Translations under genes and position numbers: made by a program | Notes under the pieces: model-generated | Told to the model about the DNA's origin: nothing | Database searches by the model: none | What the model saw: the letters and a program-made list of their open reading frames with translations, nothing else | Assembly (NCBI GenBank): GCA_013397115.1 | Contig: VWZW01004130.1 | Coordinates: forward strand, 314,215 to 378,214 | Direction: 5' to 3' | Origin: Edolisoma coerulescens | Lineage: Eukaryota; Chordata; Aves; Passeriformes; Campephagidae | DNA length: 64,000 nucleotides | Part shown: in pieces, positions 36,739 to 47,070 of the stretch | Layout of the letters: each line of letters opens with the position of its first letter | Numbering within the stretch: position 1 is the stretch's first letter

Positions 36739-39274
36739 TGTACTAGTGAAGCTAGTGACACTAGCTGTGTCGCATCTTATAGCTTGCTCATCTGTAAACT
36801 TGCTGTGATTTCTGACTACTGGGGACTATCCTGAACAAGATGTTCTCTCACACCCCGTATTCTCAATCCCTTCCTGCAGAGTATATGGATGAAGTGGAAA
36901 CAGTGAGGTTATGTCACTGTCGCTAACAATCACTTTATATTTCTTTGTGGAAAATAAACTGTTTCTCATGAAGAAACGGCAGGTCCTAAGACTTTAAGAT
37001 TTGGAAAAAAATATGTGCTTTTTTTCTAGACAGTTGTTTCTCTACCTCTATATTACTGTGCCATTTCTGCTTAGCTATGATATTTGCTGCATTTTCAGCT
37101 AAGGAATTTAGAATCTTGTATATGTTTTAATGATCAAATTTTATGAACAAGTAGATGAGAGCATGCAAACATGAGCAAAGAAAATATGTGTTAACTTTGT
37201 TTGAAATAAACTGAAACTACCATAGGCTACTTTGCATTCAGTAGCAAAAACCATTCAGTCCTGTTGTCTGCTTGCTCTTTCTGCTGCCAGCAGTGGCAAC
37301 AGCTCACTTTGATTGAAAGATCCATCTGCCAGCCTAATAACATAGCTTGGCTTGGAAACTGGAGCCTTTCTCTACCTTGTGACTGATGCCCGGCTGCTGA
37401 GATGATTTAGAGATTCAGTGCTGTATCCTCACTGCAGATGCCTGCTCCATGTGATGCATCTGCCCAGGCCCGAGGCTGGTAGCTGAAACACCCAGGGAGC
37501 CAAACACTGCTTACTTCTAAACGAGTTTAGATTTATTCTCACAGTGATACTCCCCAGAAGCAAAAAACGCAGCAAGGGCAGGTACTAACCAGTGACTTTC
37601 TCACAGTCTTGTACAGTAACTCTGCACTAACAGTTAAACTGCTTTTGGTTTTTATCTCTCCAGCTGTACCAGCCCGAGGCAGCGTGAGCATTCATGCCTG
37701 TGTCAAGGATGCAGCCACCTGCCCCAGTTCCTCCCATCCATCCATGAGCCAAAAAGGTCCCTGGCTCCTCGTGACACAGCTCTTCTCTGGATTCCTGGAG
37801 TTCGATAACCTCCTACTGGCTGCACATGAGGTCATCCCAAGAAACTATAAGTGTAAGGCCTCACTTGGAGATTGATTGGTAATTGCCTGTTTGCTCCTGG
37901 CACTGTTCTCTCACTTGCTTTCCAGTCACTCACCATTCCTGATCTTAGTAACCTTCTCCTCTGCTGTCCTCTCCTGTTTCCCCTCAGCTAATGTCAATGT
38001 CTGTTCTTTCAGCTCCTCCTTTCCATAGCAGAGTGCCAGTTTATATCCCAAGCTGCAAATTTCCCACTTTCTCTTCCCAGCCTTTGAAAGAAGCCTCTGT
38101 TAAATGAACCAAAGAATTCTGTCACCATGAGCTACAATGAGAACACAAACGACCTCGCCTGAACAGTACCACACAGTTAGAAGAATACTTTTGGTTTTGG
38201 GGGGGTTTTTTTTAACTTCTACTATCTAAAACCATAGGGGGTTTCAAAGGGACTTGGTGACCTGAAGCAGGAGGTCAGCCAAAAGTCTTGTTGTCTTGTC
38301 TACCCTTTTTTGACATCTTTTCCAGAAGAATTAGATTAATTGTTATAGAAAGTTACTTCAGTTTAGTATTCCCAACCCTAGGCTCAGCAGAGCTATGGGG
38401 AGGCCACAGCAAACTTCCAGTGAGGCTACTTCACTTGGTATTAAGACTATTTGTTCTCTGTGCTAATTTCCACCAAGGGCAAAATACAACCCAGAACCCA
38501 ATCTAAATTCAAGATGTCTTTACAGATATGGTGAAAGAAAGCACAGCAATAAGCTTTGTGTTTAAAATTTTATACCAGTCCTTGCTCTCGAAGTGCAGCA
38601 AACAGATCTGTGACAACAGCATCCCTCCCTTTCTCCTTAGATGACTATGGGCAGCACTAATGTGGTTTGGGGCCTGACAAAGACTAACCTTTTGCTTCAG
38701 TTTTGCCCATGCGTTGATTAGCAGGCTGGTTCCCTACTCCAGCTAATTAACTCAGGGCTAGCCATCAGAGCTCTCTGCAATAATGCGCCACAGCAGGAGA
38801 GCAAAGGCAAGTCTTGTGGATCCATGTCAAGGAGAATAGTGGCTGAATACGCAGCAAAAGTAAAGTAACATCCTCTACTTTGTATTACATCCCACACTGC
38901 TACAGCTGCTTCTCCTTGCTAGGAAAAGAAAATATATATTTAAACAAATAAATAATTAAGGCATGTGCTTCTTACAGCTACTTATAATTTACAGCTCTAT
39001 TTCCTCTTTTATTGAGGTGAGGCCTGTGGCACAGGCATTATGTAAGCTATTTCTTTTAGTACCTCATCACTGTTGTCTAGACTTAAACATATACTGTTCC
39101 TTCACCACAAAAGGAGTATAATTTAAAACTAAAACACATATTTTACTGATGTGTCCTGTTCAGCATGGACTAGTTCAAGACTAAAAACTACAAGAGATTT
39201 GATTGGAGAAAATACGGTTGAAGAGACTGAAAGCTCCCCTGGCCCAGGTCACGACCCTCAGGCACATTTGACTA
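36739..39274. other. single-copy DNA with one exon-like stretch
   Basis: No known gene recognised. A stretch at 37664-37852 has splice-site-like edges and an open frame. The rest is ordinary A+T-rich sequence with a T/G-rich tract near 38190-38214. Confidence 0.45.
37664..37852 (+). other. exon-like open stretch, function unknown
   Basis: A pyrimidine tract ending TCTCTCCAG (to 37663) precedes 189 bp, exactly 63 codons, open in one frame, followed by GTAAGG at 37853. The local G+C is above that of its flanks. The peptide (for example DAATCPSSSHPSMSQK and FSGFLEFDNLLLAAHEV) matches no family I recognise. The donor context is weak (AGT before GTAAGG). It may be chance, or a non-coding transcript exon. 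Confidence 0.2.
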
Positions 39275-39640
39275 CACCAAAATAATTCCTGGAAATGTTT
39301 GTTCAACCTATTTGTTAAAAACACTGGAGATTGCAATTGTACAACCTCCCCAGGCTGTGTACATCAGCACTTCATCATCCCTATGATTAGAAACTCCTCT
39401 TTCAAGGTCAGAACTACATTTCCCTTTACTGCAATTACTCCCTTTATTTTCACTGCACACAGGGAATAATTTACAACTGCTCCTTCTACGAAAACTACTT
39501 GAAGACCATTATTATGCCTTTTGATCTATTTCAGACCAAACAATTTCTTCCAATCTTTCCTCACAAGCCCTGTCTCTTAATCCACCAATCTTTTTTCTTT
39601 TTTTCTCACTCCATTTCTTTCTCCATCTCTTCCAGGTGGT
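39275..39640 (-). mobile_element. ancient CR1-like LINE fragment
   Basis: On the plus strand, AATGTTTGTTCAACCTATTT, then ATTGTACAACCTCCCCAGGC, CTACTTGAAGACCATTATTA and AATCTTTCCTCACAAG follow in order the reverse complement of an old CR1 family shared with turtles and crocodilians. Divergence is far higher than in the other CR1 copies here. The 3' end near 39275 and the inner limit near 39640 are approximate. This pre-dates the avian CR1 subfamilies. Confidence 0.8.
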
Positions 39641-40758
39641 CTGAATGATTCTCAGACACAGCTCAGCAAAAGGTGTATTTCAGGTCTAGATTTAAGTCCA
39701 AGATCAGCCACATAGATTTATTTGCCTGTAAAATATGTCTTTGCAAGTGAGGAGGGTGTCTTCATTCTTCACAGTCTATAGAAATCTAGTTAATCCAGTC
39801 AGTGGAGTCCAGAGATTTATTCAGATTATCCTGAAGTAGACTGATTTAGTCAGCTAAACAGCTCTGAAGACTCCACTGTGCCCAGTGCCCTTGATTAGAC
39901 ACAGAAAATTAGTGATTTTGAGATGCCTTTGAATAGCCTGCCCAGCATCCAGCTATTGATATAGAAGGGCACAGTCTCCTACAGCCTCCATGTTGCATCA
40001 CCAGCCCCACGTCTAAGATGCCCTATGGCACCTAAACGTGTACAGATGGCCTCAGGTGTTTATATTTAGGCAGCCAATAGAAGCCCACAGCTGACATGTA
40101 GATTCTTAACTGCAAGATCAAGGTCAGGTACAAATTCAGACCCTTGCTGTCTGACTTATCTTACAAATGGGAAGAGTCAGACACGACAACGGGAGCTGTG
40201 CACAGAGTCTGTGACGATAAATACTATACATCCCACGATAAAAGGATGGTCATAACTTATTTGTCTATGGAAAAAAATTGTAATGTCCACAAGTTTTGGG
40301 TTGTTTGTTCTGCGTTTTTTTCATTCTGGGTATTATATCCCAATGCTGACATTCTGGGACAATCTGTGCTGGAAGCAGAAAGGGATTCCAGAATAAAAAA
40401 ATATTATTATTGCTCTACACTGAGGATGAGAAGATGTTTGCTGGTGTAAACAAATGTGGTATTAGCCGACTTCTCCATCTTTTGGCTTACAAGATGCTGG
40501 CTGCTGTGACAGCTAAACCACCCTCTTCTTCCTGCTGCACAAATACATACATGAATGAAATTATTGCTTGCAGCTTCTGTGTTTACACTTTAAAAATGTC
40601 ATGGATAAAAATGGATGGTCTTTCAAAGTTCCCTTCAATCTGGAAAAATTAATTTCTCCAGGGGTGGAAAGGAGCATCAAGAGGATCATTTGAGCTAGAG
40701 GTGCATAGGACATAATGAATGAATAAAAGCTATTGCTCAATTAAAAATAATTTTCAGA
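39641..40758. other. single-copy DNA, possible ancient repeat
   Basis: No gene recognised. About 39880-40100 has short shared words with 53460-53660, including ACCTAAACGTG, and may be a decayed interspersed repeat. Confidence 0.4.
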
Positions 40759-41565
40759 GAATAGTAGAATGGTTTGGGTTGGAAGAAACCTTAAAGATCA
40801 TCTCATTCAAACCCCCTGATGTGCACAGGGACACTTTCCACTAGATCAGGTTGCTCAGGGCCCTGTCCAGCCCAGCCTTAAACACTTCCAGGGATGAGAC
40901 ATACACAACTTCCATAAGTAACCTGTTCAAGTGCTTCACCACTGTCTAAGTAAAGAATTTTTTCTTAATATCTAATGTAAACCTACTCTCTGTCAGTTTA
41001 AAACCATTGCCCCCTGTGATGTCACCATCTGCCCTTGTGAAAAGTCCCTCTCCCTCTTTTTTATAAGCCCTCTTTAGGTACTGGAAGGCTGCAATGAGTT
41101 CTCCCCAGAGCTTTCTCTTCTTCAGGCTGAACAATCCCAGTTCTCTCAGCCTGTCTTTGTAGGACACGTGCTTCATCCCTCTGATCATCTTTGTGGCCCT
41201 TGCCTTGACCTGTTTTAACAGGTCCACACCTTTGTTCTGCTGAGGGCCCCATAACTGGATGCAGCACTCCAGGTGGGGCCTCACGAGAGCTGAGAAGAGG
41301 GGGGAAAGCCTTCTGGAGGCTCCTCTTTTGGTGCAGCCCAGGATGTGGTTCGTTTTCTGGTCTGTGAGCCACATTCATGGCTCATGTCCTGCTTTTCATC
41401 CACGAGAATCTGCAAGTCCTTCCCAGCTGGGCTAGTCTCGATGACTTCTCCCCATCCGCACTCATAGCTGGGAAAGCCCCAACTCAAGTGCAGCACCCTG
41501 CACTTGGGCTTGTTGCACATCATGAGGTTCTCATGGCCCCTCTTCTCAATTTTATCTGTGTTGGA
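40759..41565 (-). mobile_element. CR1 LINE 3' end, antisense, best preserved
   Basis: Begins with AATGGTTTGGGTTGG at the 3' terminus (left) and runs through the complete 3' untranslated region into the ORF2 tail. The inner limit near 41565 is approximate. About 800 bp retained, the longest CR1 copy in the window together with the one at 25.4 kb. A 142-codon frame is still open at 40946-41374. Confidence 0.95.
40946..41560 (-). pseudogene. CR1 ORF2 C-terminal remnant with one frameshift
   Basis: The upstream frame contains NKPKCRVLHLSWG and SPAGKDLQILVDEKQDMS, the CR1 reverse-transcriptase thumb-side region. A frameshift near 41365-41375 passes the match to the second frame, which reads HILGCTKRGASRR, LVRPHLECCIQLWGP, RATKMIRGMKHVSYKDR, LRELGLFSLKKRK and LFTRADGDITGGNGFKL, ending near the 3' untranslated region. 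The endonuclease and catalytic reverse-transcriptase motifs are missing through 5' truncation, so no activity is expected. Confidence 0.92.
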
Positions 41566-43595
41566 AGCTTCCTCCACGTACCATTTTGGATCAGATGCTC
41601 ATGTGGGAAACAGTGTACAAGATGAGTAAAGTAGGGAGGTTAGAAATTAAATTTAAAGGCACGACAAGCTCTCAAGCTCAACGAAAACCTGTAGAGCCCT
41701 TCTAAAACTGCCGTAGATAGTGTGATATGTGGGAAGAGCATGCCAAAGGTAGGAGAGACCAAAGATGACCCAGTAAGCAACCTCTTGCTGGATCATCCGG
41801 GTGAAAATTCCTGCATTACTAAAAAAGTATCAACTCTTCCATTTAGATTTCATTTCTTTGCCCTCCTCTGGATGTTGGCTTGCGGCAGTTCAGGTGGGAT
41901 TAACTGTTTTCCAGGAAAGTGATGCTGCATTGCAGGACCAGAGACTTGCAGTCGACATAAAGTAACTGGACAATCCCTGCAAAAGTCAGGCCCCTCACCA
42001 GTCTCATTTGGTCTCTCCTCCGCAGGCTGTTGCAAGGGGTTTGTTTTCATCTTTTCTCTCCTGACCTGAGAAAAGTTAGTCTTATTTCTGCTCATCCTCC
42101 TGAACACTTGCAGTATTTGCAGCTAACCAGGCAATTCAAGTCAGCATCATTTTTAGCTCACCTTAAACAATTTATTTCAAAACACAACAAAAAAAACCCC
42201 ACATGCCAAGCTGTTCTGTCAATACTATGCTGTATTGACATTTTTGCTGATGATGAGAAACCAGACAAAAAGGGCAGGACACTGAATTGTGGGTAAACAT
42301 TTGCTGAACTAAAAAAGCTTTTTCCATCCCCTAGTAAGCCAATCAATCAAGTGCAGCTCCATGTTCCAGGGTGTCCATGTGCAGTCTTGTGTCCTCGGCT
42401 GTCTGTTTGGCAACCTTTTCTTCCTGACACACTGTGCAATACTGTTGGTCAGTTCCAGGAAGAAACTGGATGTGAAAATACCCAGTGAGACTGATTATAT
42501 TCCTAAGCATGTTCTCCCGAGGCACACTTAGCTACACTTTGAACAATGTTTCAGTTAAAATTTCCTTTTTCCTTTTGACAGATGAATAACAAGTACTTAG
42601 TAGTGTAGTGGTTTATTTTGTAAACTTCAGAACGAGGTTGTAGCCTTTCTACCAACACTGTTTTTTCTTGTATTCATAACTAAATTCAGAGCAGTGAATG
42701 TATCAAATTGCTAACCTGTGATAGTAAACTCTGCATTTGTAAGTGAAGTCTCCAATCCTTTTGTCCTTCTGTTCAGAAGTACATCAGCTATATGCTACAA
42801 AAGTGAGGGAAATGACATAAAATTGGAAACTACCAGATTAAAAAGACATGTTTCTGCTTTAATTTGGTTTTATAATTAATTTCTCTTTTCCTTCTTTTTT
42901 CTGCCCACTCCTTCCCTCAAGATGCTCAAATGTTTATCCTCAGTGTGCTGGAATTCAATATATTAAAATATTGAATCTACTGTTGTTTGTCTACATGTAT
43001 ATTGACATTCAAACCTTCTCTTGGAAATCAAGATGCTCAGGAGGCTTTCAAATGTAGCATTTTCTGATGTTGATACTTTGTTGTTCTGATATTTTTTCCA
43101 TATATTAAAACAGTTTAGACAGTGTTTTACTAATTATTACTTGAAGGCCACAGTGGAAATTCATGGCCATGCAACAGGTTTCCAGGAGCCTGAAGTAAGA
43201 GGCAGCATCAGCAGTCCCTGCTACAGCCCTCTGCAAGGGGTGGTATGCCTCCCCCTGAACCAGCTTGTTTTTAGAGGTCAACAGAGATGTCAGCACCAAG
43301 GCCAAAAAATAATTTCATTTGGGTTAGAGCCTCAGGTACTTCAAAAACTAGTTCCTCAAGATAATGGAGAAGATCTAGATTTAGCTAAACCAGCCAGTAA
43401 GACTTCAAAAAGAAAGGGCTCATGTGCTTTAAGTGGTAAGTCAAGGACTGCTTTCATCTTAGTTCATCTGAGGGTTAAAACTTATGTAAAGGCTTTCAGG
43501 GTTTTGCATTATGGAGTAACCATTTGAAATTGTTTAAGATTATAAAAGAAATATTTCATATGCTTCCATTGAGAACAGGTTTTTCTCTTTCCAAG
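41566..43595. other. single-copy DNA, no confirmed gene
   Basis: Contains an A+T-rich inverted repeat at 42953-42976 and an open plus-strand frame (43141-43527) with a donor-like GTAAGT at 43436. No protein family recognised. Confidence 0.45.
42953..42976. repeat. A+T-rich inverted repeat
   Basis: ATTCAATAT (42953-42961) and ATATTGAAT (42968-42976) are perfect complements around a 6-base loop. Confidence 0.75.
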
Positions 43596-43860
43596 TGTAC
43601 CAGGTTTGGCTTGGATAGTCAAATTTCTTCGTAGGAGTTTTTACAGTGCCCTGTTTTGGATTTTTTATGAGAGCAATAACGATAACATACTGATGTTTTA
43701 GTTGTTGCTGAGCGGTGGCTTTTTTTAAGTCAAGAGCTTTTCAGCTCCCAACACTCTGCTGGTTGAGCAGGTGCACAAGAAGCTGTGAAGGGTCTCCACC
43801 AGGACATCTGACCAAATTGGCCAAAGGGATGTTCCATACCACAGAAAGTCATGCTTGGTG

Positions 43861-43867
43861 TATAAAA
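43861..43867 (+). promoter_or_regulatory. TATA box of the ERVL LTR
   Basis: TATAAAA downstream of the conserved CCAAAGGGATGTTCCATACC block, at the U3/R position known for this LTR family. Confidence 0.6.
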
Positions 43868-44045
43868 TGCAGGGAGTTGCCTGGGAGGTGCCAATCACTG
43901 CTCCGGGATGGGGTGGGCATAGGTCAGCAGGTCATGAACAATTGTATTGTGAATCCCTTGTTTCTCTTGGGTGTTAGTTTTCCCTCTCACTCTTTCCTTC
44001 ATGTCATAATTGTCATTAAAATTTATTTACTTTTTATTTTCAAGT

Positions 44046-44051
44046 ATTAAA
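44046..44051 (+). terminator. ERVL LTR polyadenylation signal ATTAAA
   Basis: ATTAAA immediately before CTGTTCTCATCTCAACCC, the conserved R/U5 part of this LTR family; another ATTAAA lies at 44015-44020. Confidence 0.55.
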
Positions 44052-44590
44052 CTGTTCTCATCTCAACCCACAAGTTTTATTGTTTTTCTGAGTCTCTTCC
44101 CCATCCCACTTGGGAAGGAAAGGGAGTGAGAAGCTGCTTTGCCAGCTTAGTTGCCAGCTGGGGTTAAACCACAACCCAAAGTAATAATAATAAGTCCCAG
44201 ACAAAGAGTGTAAAATGCAGTAAGTGATCTTCTACTCTTCCTTAGCAAGCACTTTGGGTTCCACCAGTGAAAAGTACCACAGAATTTTCCACTGTGATAA
44301 TTACTGTTATTAAAATTGAATTCAATTTAGATGGGGGGGACAGTATTTGAAGCAAAACTGTGGCCAAATAAAAGTGGCTTTTTGTTATCCTCCAAAGCAT
44401 TTCTAAACACTTCTAAGCAAGATATCAACAGCTGAGGCTGTTAACTACGGGAGCATGTTATTTTTGCCCAAGAACATTGCTTGTCATTTTGTGTAGAGAA
44501 AATAAAGTATTTACATTACTTCTAGGATTTCCAGTCAATATGTAATCTTAAAAAGGTTCCCAGCAGTCTTCTGCAAAGGAACCCAAACAC

Positions 44591-44800
44591 CATAGAATAT
44601 CCTGACTTGGGAGGGACCCACAAGGTTCACCAAGACCAACTCCTGGCTCTGCACAGGACCACTCCAAGTCACACCATGTGCCTGACAGCATCGTCCAAAC
44701 ATGTCTTGAACCCTGGCAGTCTTGGTTCTGTAATCACTTCTCTGGGGAGCCTGTTCCAGTGCATGAACACCCATTCCCAAATTAGGAAGAAAATACAGAA
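44591..44800 (-). mobile_element. CR1 LINE 3' end, antisense
   Basis: Plus-strand text CATAGAATATCCTGACTTGG, GGGACCCACAAGGTTC, CTCCTGGCTCTGCACAGG, CACACCATGTGCCTGACAGC and GGGGAGCCTGTTCCAGTGCA is the reverse complement of a CR1 3' untranslated region. Better preserved than the related copy at 36106-36299. No ORF2 sequence retained. Confidence 0.93.
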
Positions 44801-46984
44801 GATTTATGTTGCATGTTTAACAAAGAGTGAACTTCTCATACTGCCATCAAATTTTTCAAAATATACATAATATAACTGATCTTAAAAAAGTCATAAAAAC
44901 TACTCCCTTAATTTCTGCTACTTCTCAAGTCCATCTTCTGCTATCCACAACTTCTCTTGTCTTTTGGCTGAAGTCTCACTTTTGTCATCATTAGAAAAAA
45001 CATTTACTAATAAGATAATTTTCTTTGTGTGGGCAGACATCTGCTTCTAATTTAGCTTTCAAAAGCCTGACAGAGTCTCTATCAGCTTACAATGATGTGA
45101 CAGTGCTCATTTTACTGTGCTTCACAGAAAGAATCTTTTCAAAAGTCTGGTATATTCAGATATACTGAAAATTATAGTTTTGTTAGTTCCCAATGTGATT
45201 GCCTCACAGCAATATTCTATCATGTTTTGGACACCTTTTTGGAGAGGAAAAGCAAGCTATTCTTATTGTGCCATGTGCTGTGTACTTACTTTTGTATCAG
45301 GAAAACATTCTAACACCTTAATATTATTAAAACTCATGTGCTATAATCTGGTACACAAAGGTCATGTATATGCTAGCAGGAGAGTATATTTCAGCAGAAA
45401 GTAGGGGAAGAAGAATACAGGCAGTATGCTGTGGGTATAGATACATATTCTCTGGAAACTCAAAGAATTGTTTTGTATTCTCCAGATTGTATAATTACTG
45501 ATAATATTTAAAGAGTAACTACATAAATAAAGGTTTTCAGAAGCAGAAAAGTGAGGGTCTGAGCAAGTAAATGAAATCTCAGCATCTAACCAACAAAACA
45601 GATTTTTTTTTGAGCTTGATTGAGGGGAATTTTCAAGAACAGCAGTACATTCAAGCAGAGGAGATTTCTTCGGGCTGGATGAGCAGTCTTTCAGCTAAGC
45701 AATGCTGGCATGCATATTGTGCCAACTTTGTAGTTAGGGAGATTAATTCAACTTGCAGTGTCACAAGTCTGTTCATAAACAATGTATTTATGTGAAATAA
45801 GTAAAAGCAGTTTAACTAATATGGAAATAAATTGGAATCTGAAGGAACTAAGGAACCAGCTTTATGATACACATTGCCTTAAAGATGGTGCAAACTGTTT
45901 CAAAAAATTTATGCAAAATGTATAATTACAGCATTCTTTAATGTACATTTCCCCTTCTTTCTTTACCAACAACCAAACAAGAAATTTTGCTTAGATTTCT
46001 AAATTATTCTTCATCTTTATCTGAGTAGCTGGCTTTTGCTACTGTAACAGCTGTGGAAAAAAACATGGAAATTTTAATAATAAGGAAAAGAAACCCTAAC
46101 ACTTGCATAAAGGATCAAAAGCAAAACATAAAATATATTCAGTCTTTTCTAGGTCAATTCATATTCTGCTCTTATTCTATAAATTAACATAATTTCAATA
46201 GTTGCAGTCCAGGGAATTCCAATTTACATCACCGTTACATCAAATTTTTAGCCATTAATATTCTGATGCTCTTCAAAGATCGTATTTTCTGATACTTTAT
46301 TTTCATTAGTTGCTTGCCGATTCAAACAGCATCAGCAATTTTGTTATTACTTGAAACTGGAATACAGGAAAATGTTACATTCACTTTAATTTTAAGCATT
46401 ATTTTCCTTCAGAGGGGAATCTTTAATAAATCTTAAAGATGCCTATAAAAATATTGGTTTTAATCTAACAAAAATGGGCTGAAGCAGTTGAGAGCTCATG
46501 CTCATAGAGAATCTAAAACCATTCCCATTTACACTTTAGAGTCTGTAATACAGTGCCAACTCTGAATATTGCTGGGAAACAAGGACCAAGTACTTGACTG
46601 CATTTGTAATCATACTGGGTCAACTAAAACAAATAGACAAGCCAATTTCACTATAAGGGTAATGGAGAAAAGATATGAGTAAAATAATCAACTTCTGCTC
46701 TTTTAGAACTTTAAAGTAAAAATTAACATATGACAGAGGAGTTTACATCTGTTCCATTACCAATGGCAAAAATTTTTAAATAAAGATGAATATCATTCAA
46801 CCTTCATGTCCAATAATGCAAGATGGAAAATAAGATTTTACTAACTCAGGCTGATGAATAGCAGACACATCAAAGCAGCAGGGAAGGTCATGCATTGTAT
46901 CTGCATTGGTACTGTTTAGTCACAACCACTGCAGAGTATCCCACACAGTTTGCAATTACCCGGAGGCAGCAATGACCATGGATA
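44801..46984. other. single-copy A+T-rich DNA, no gene seen
   Basis: No gene or interspersed repeat recognised; only short chance frames. Confidence 0.55.
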
Positions 46985-47070
46985 TGACCTGTCCATGCTG
47001 GGGGAGTGGGACTATATGATTTTTAATATCCCTTCCAACCCAAACCATTCTATGATTTTATGATTCTATA
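46985..47070 (+). mobile_element. CR1 LINE, extreme 3' tail only
   Basis: GACCTGTCCATGCTGGGGGA, then ATCCCTTCCAACCCAAACCA and TTCTATGATTTTATGATTCT: a sense CR1 tail of under 100 bp, truncated just before the terminal repeat. Confidence 0.88.

Larger units (their letters stand above)
43596..44175 (+). mobile_element. ERVL-type solo LTR
   Basis: Starts TGTACCAGGTTTGGCTTGGA and ends GGGGTTAAACCACAAC, the ends of a widespread avian ERVL LTR family (normally TGTCCTGGTTTCAGC ... GTTAAACCACGACA). Internal matches in order: GTTGTTGCTGAGC, AGCTTTTCAGCTCCCAACAC, GACCAAATTGGCCAAAGGGA, TTCCATACCA, a TATA box, and TTAAACTGTTCTCATCTCAA followed by CCCACAAG. Flanks CCAAG (43591-43595) and CCAAA (44176-44180) form a 5-bp target duplication with one mismatch. 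The terminal CA has decayed. No internal genes or second LTR remain. Divergence marks it as older than the 50.2-kb LTR. Confidence 0.9.

Noticed and set aside
43715..44050. 111-codon plus-strand frame
   Set aside because: Falls within the ERVL LTR.
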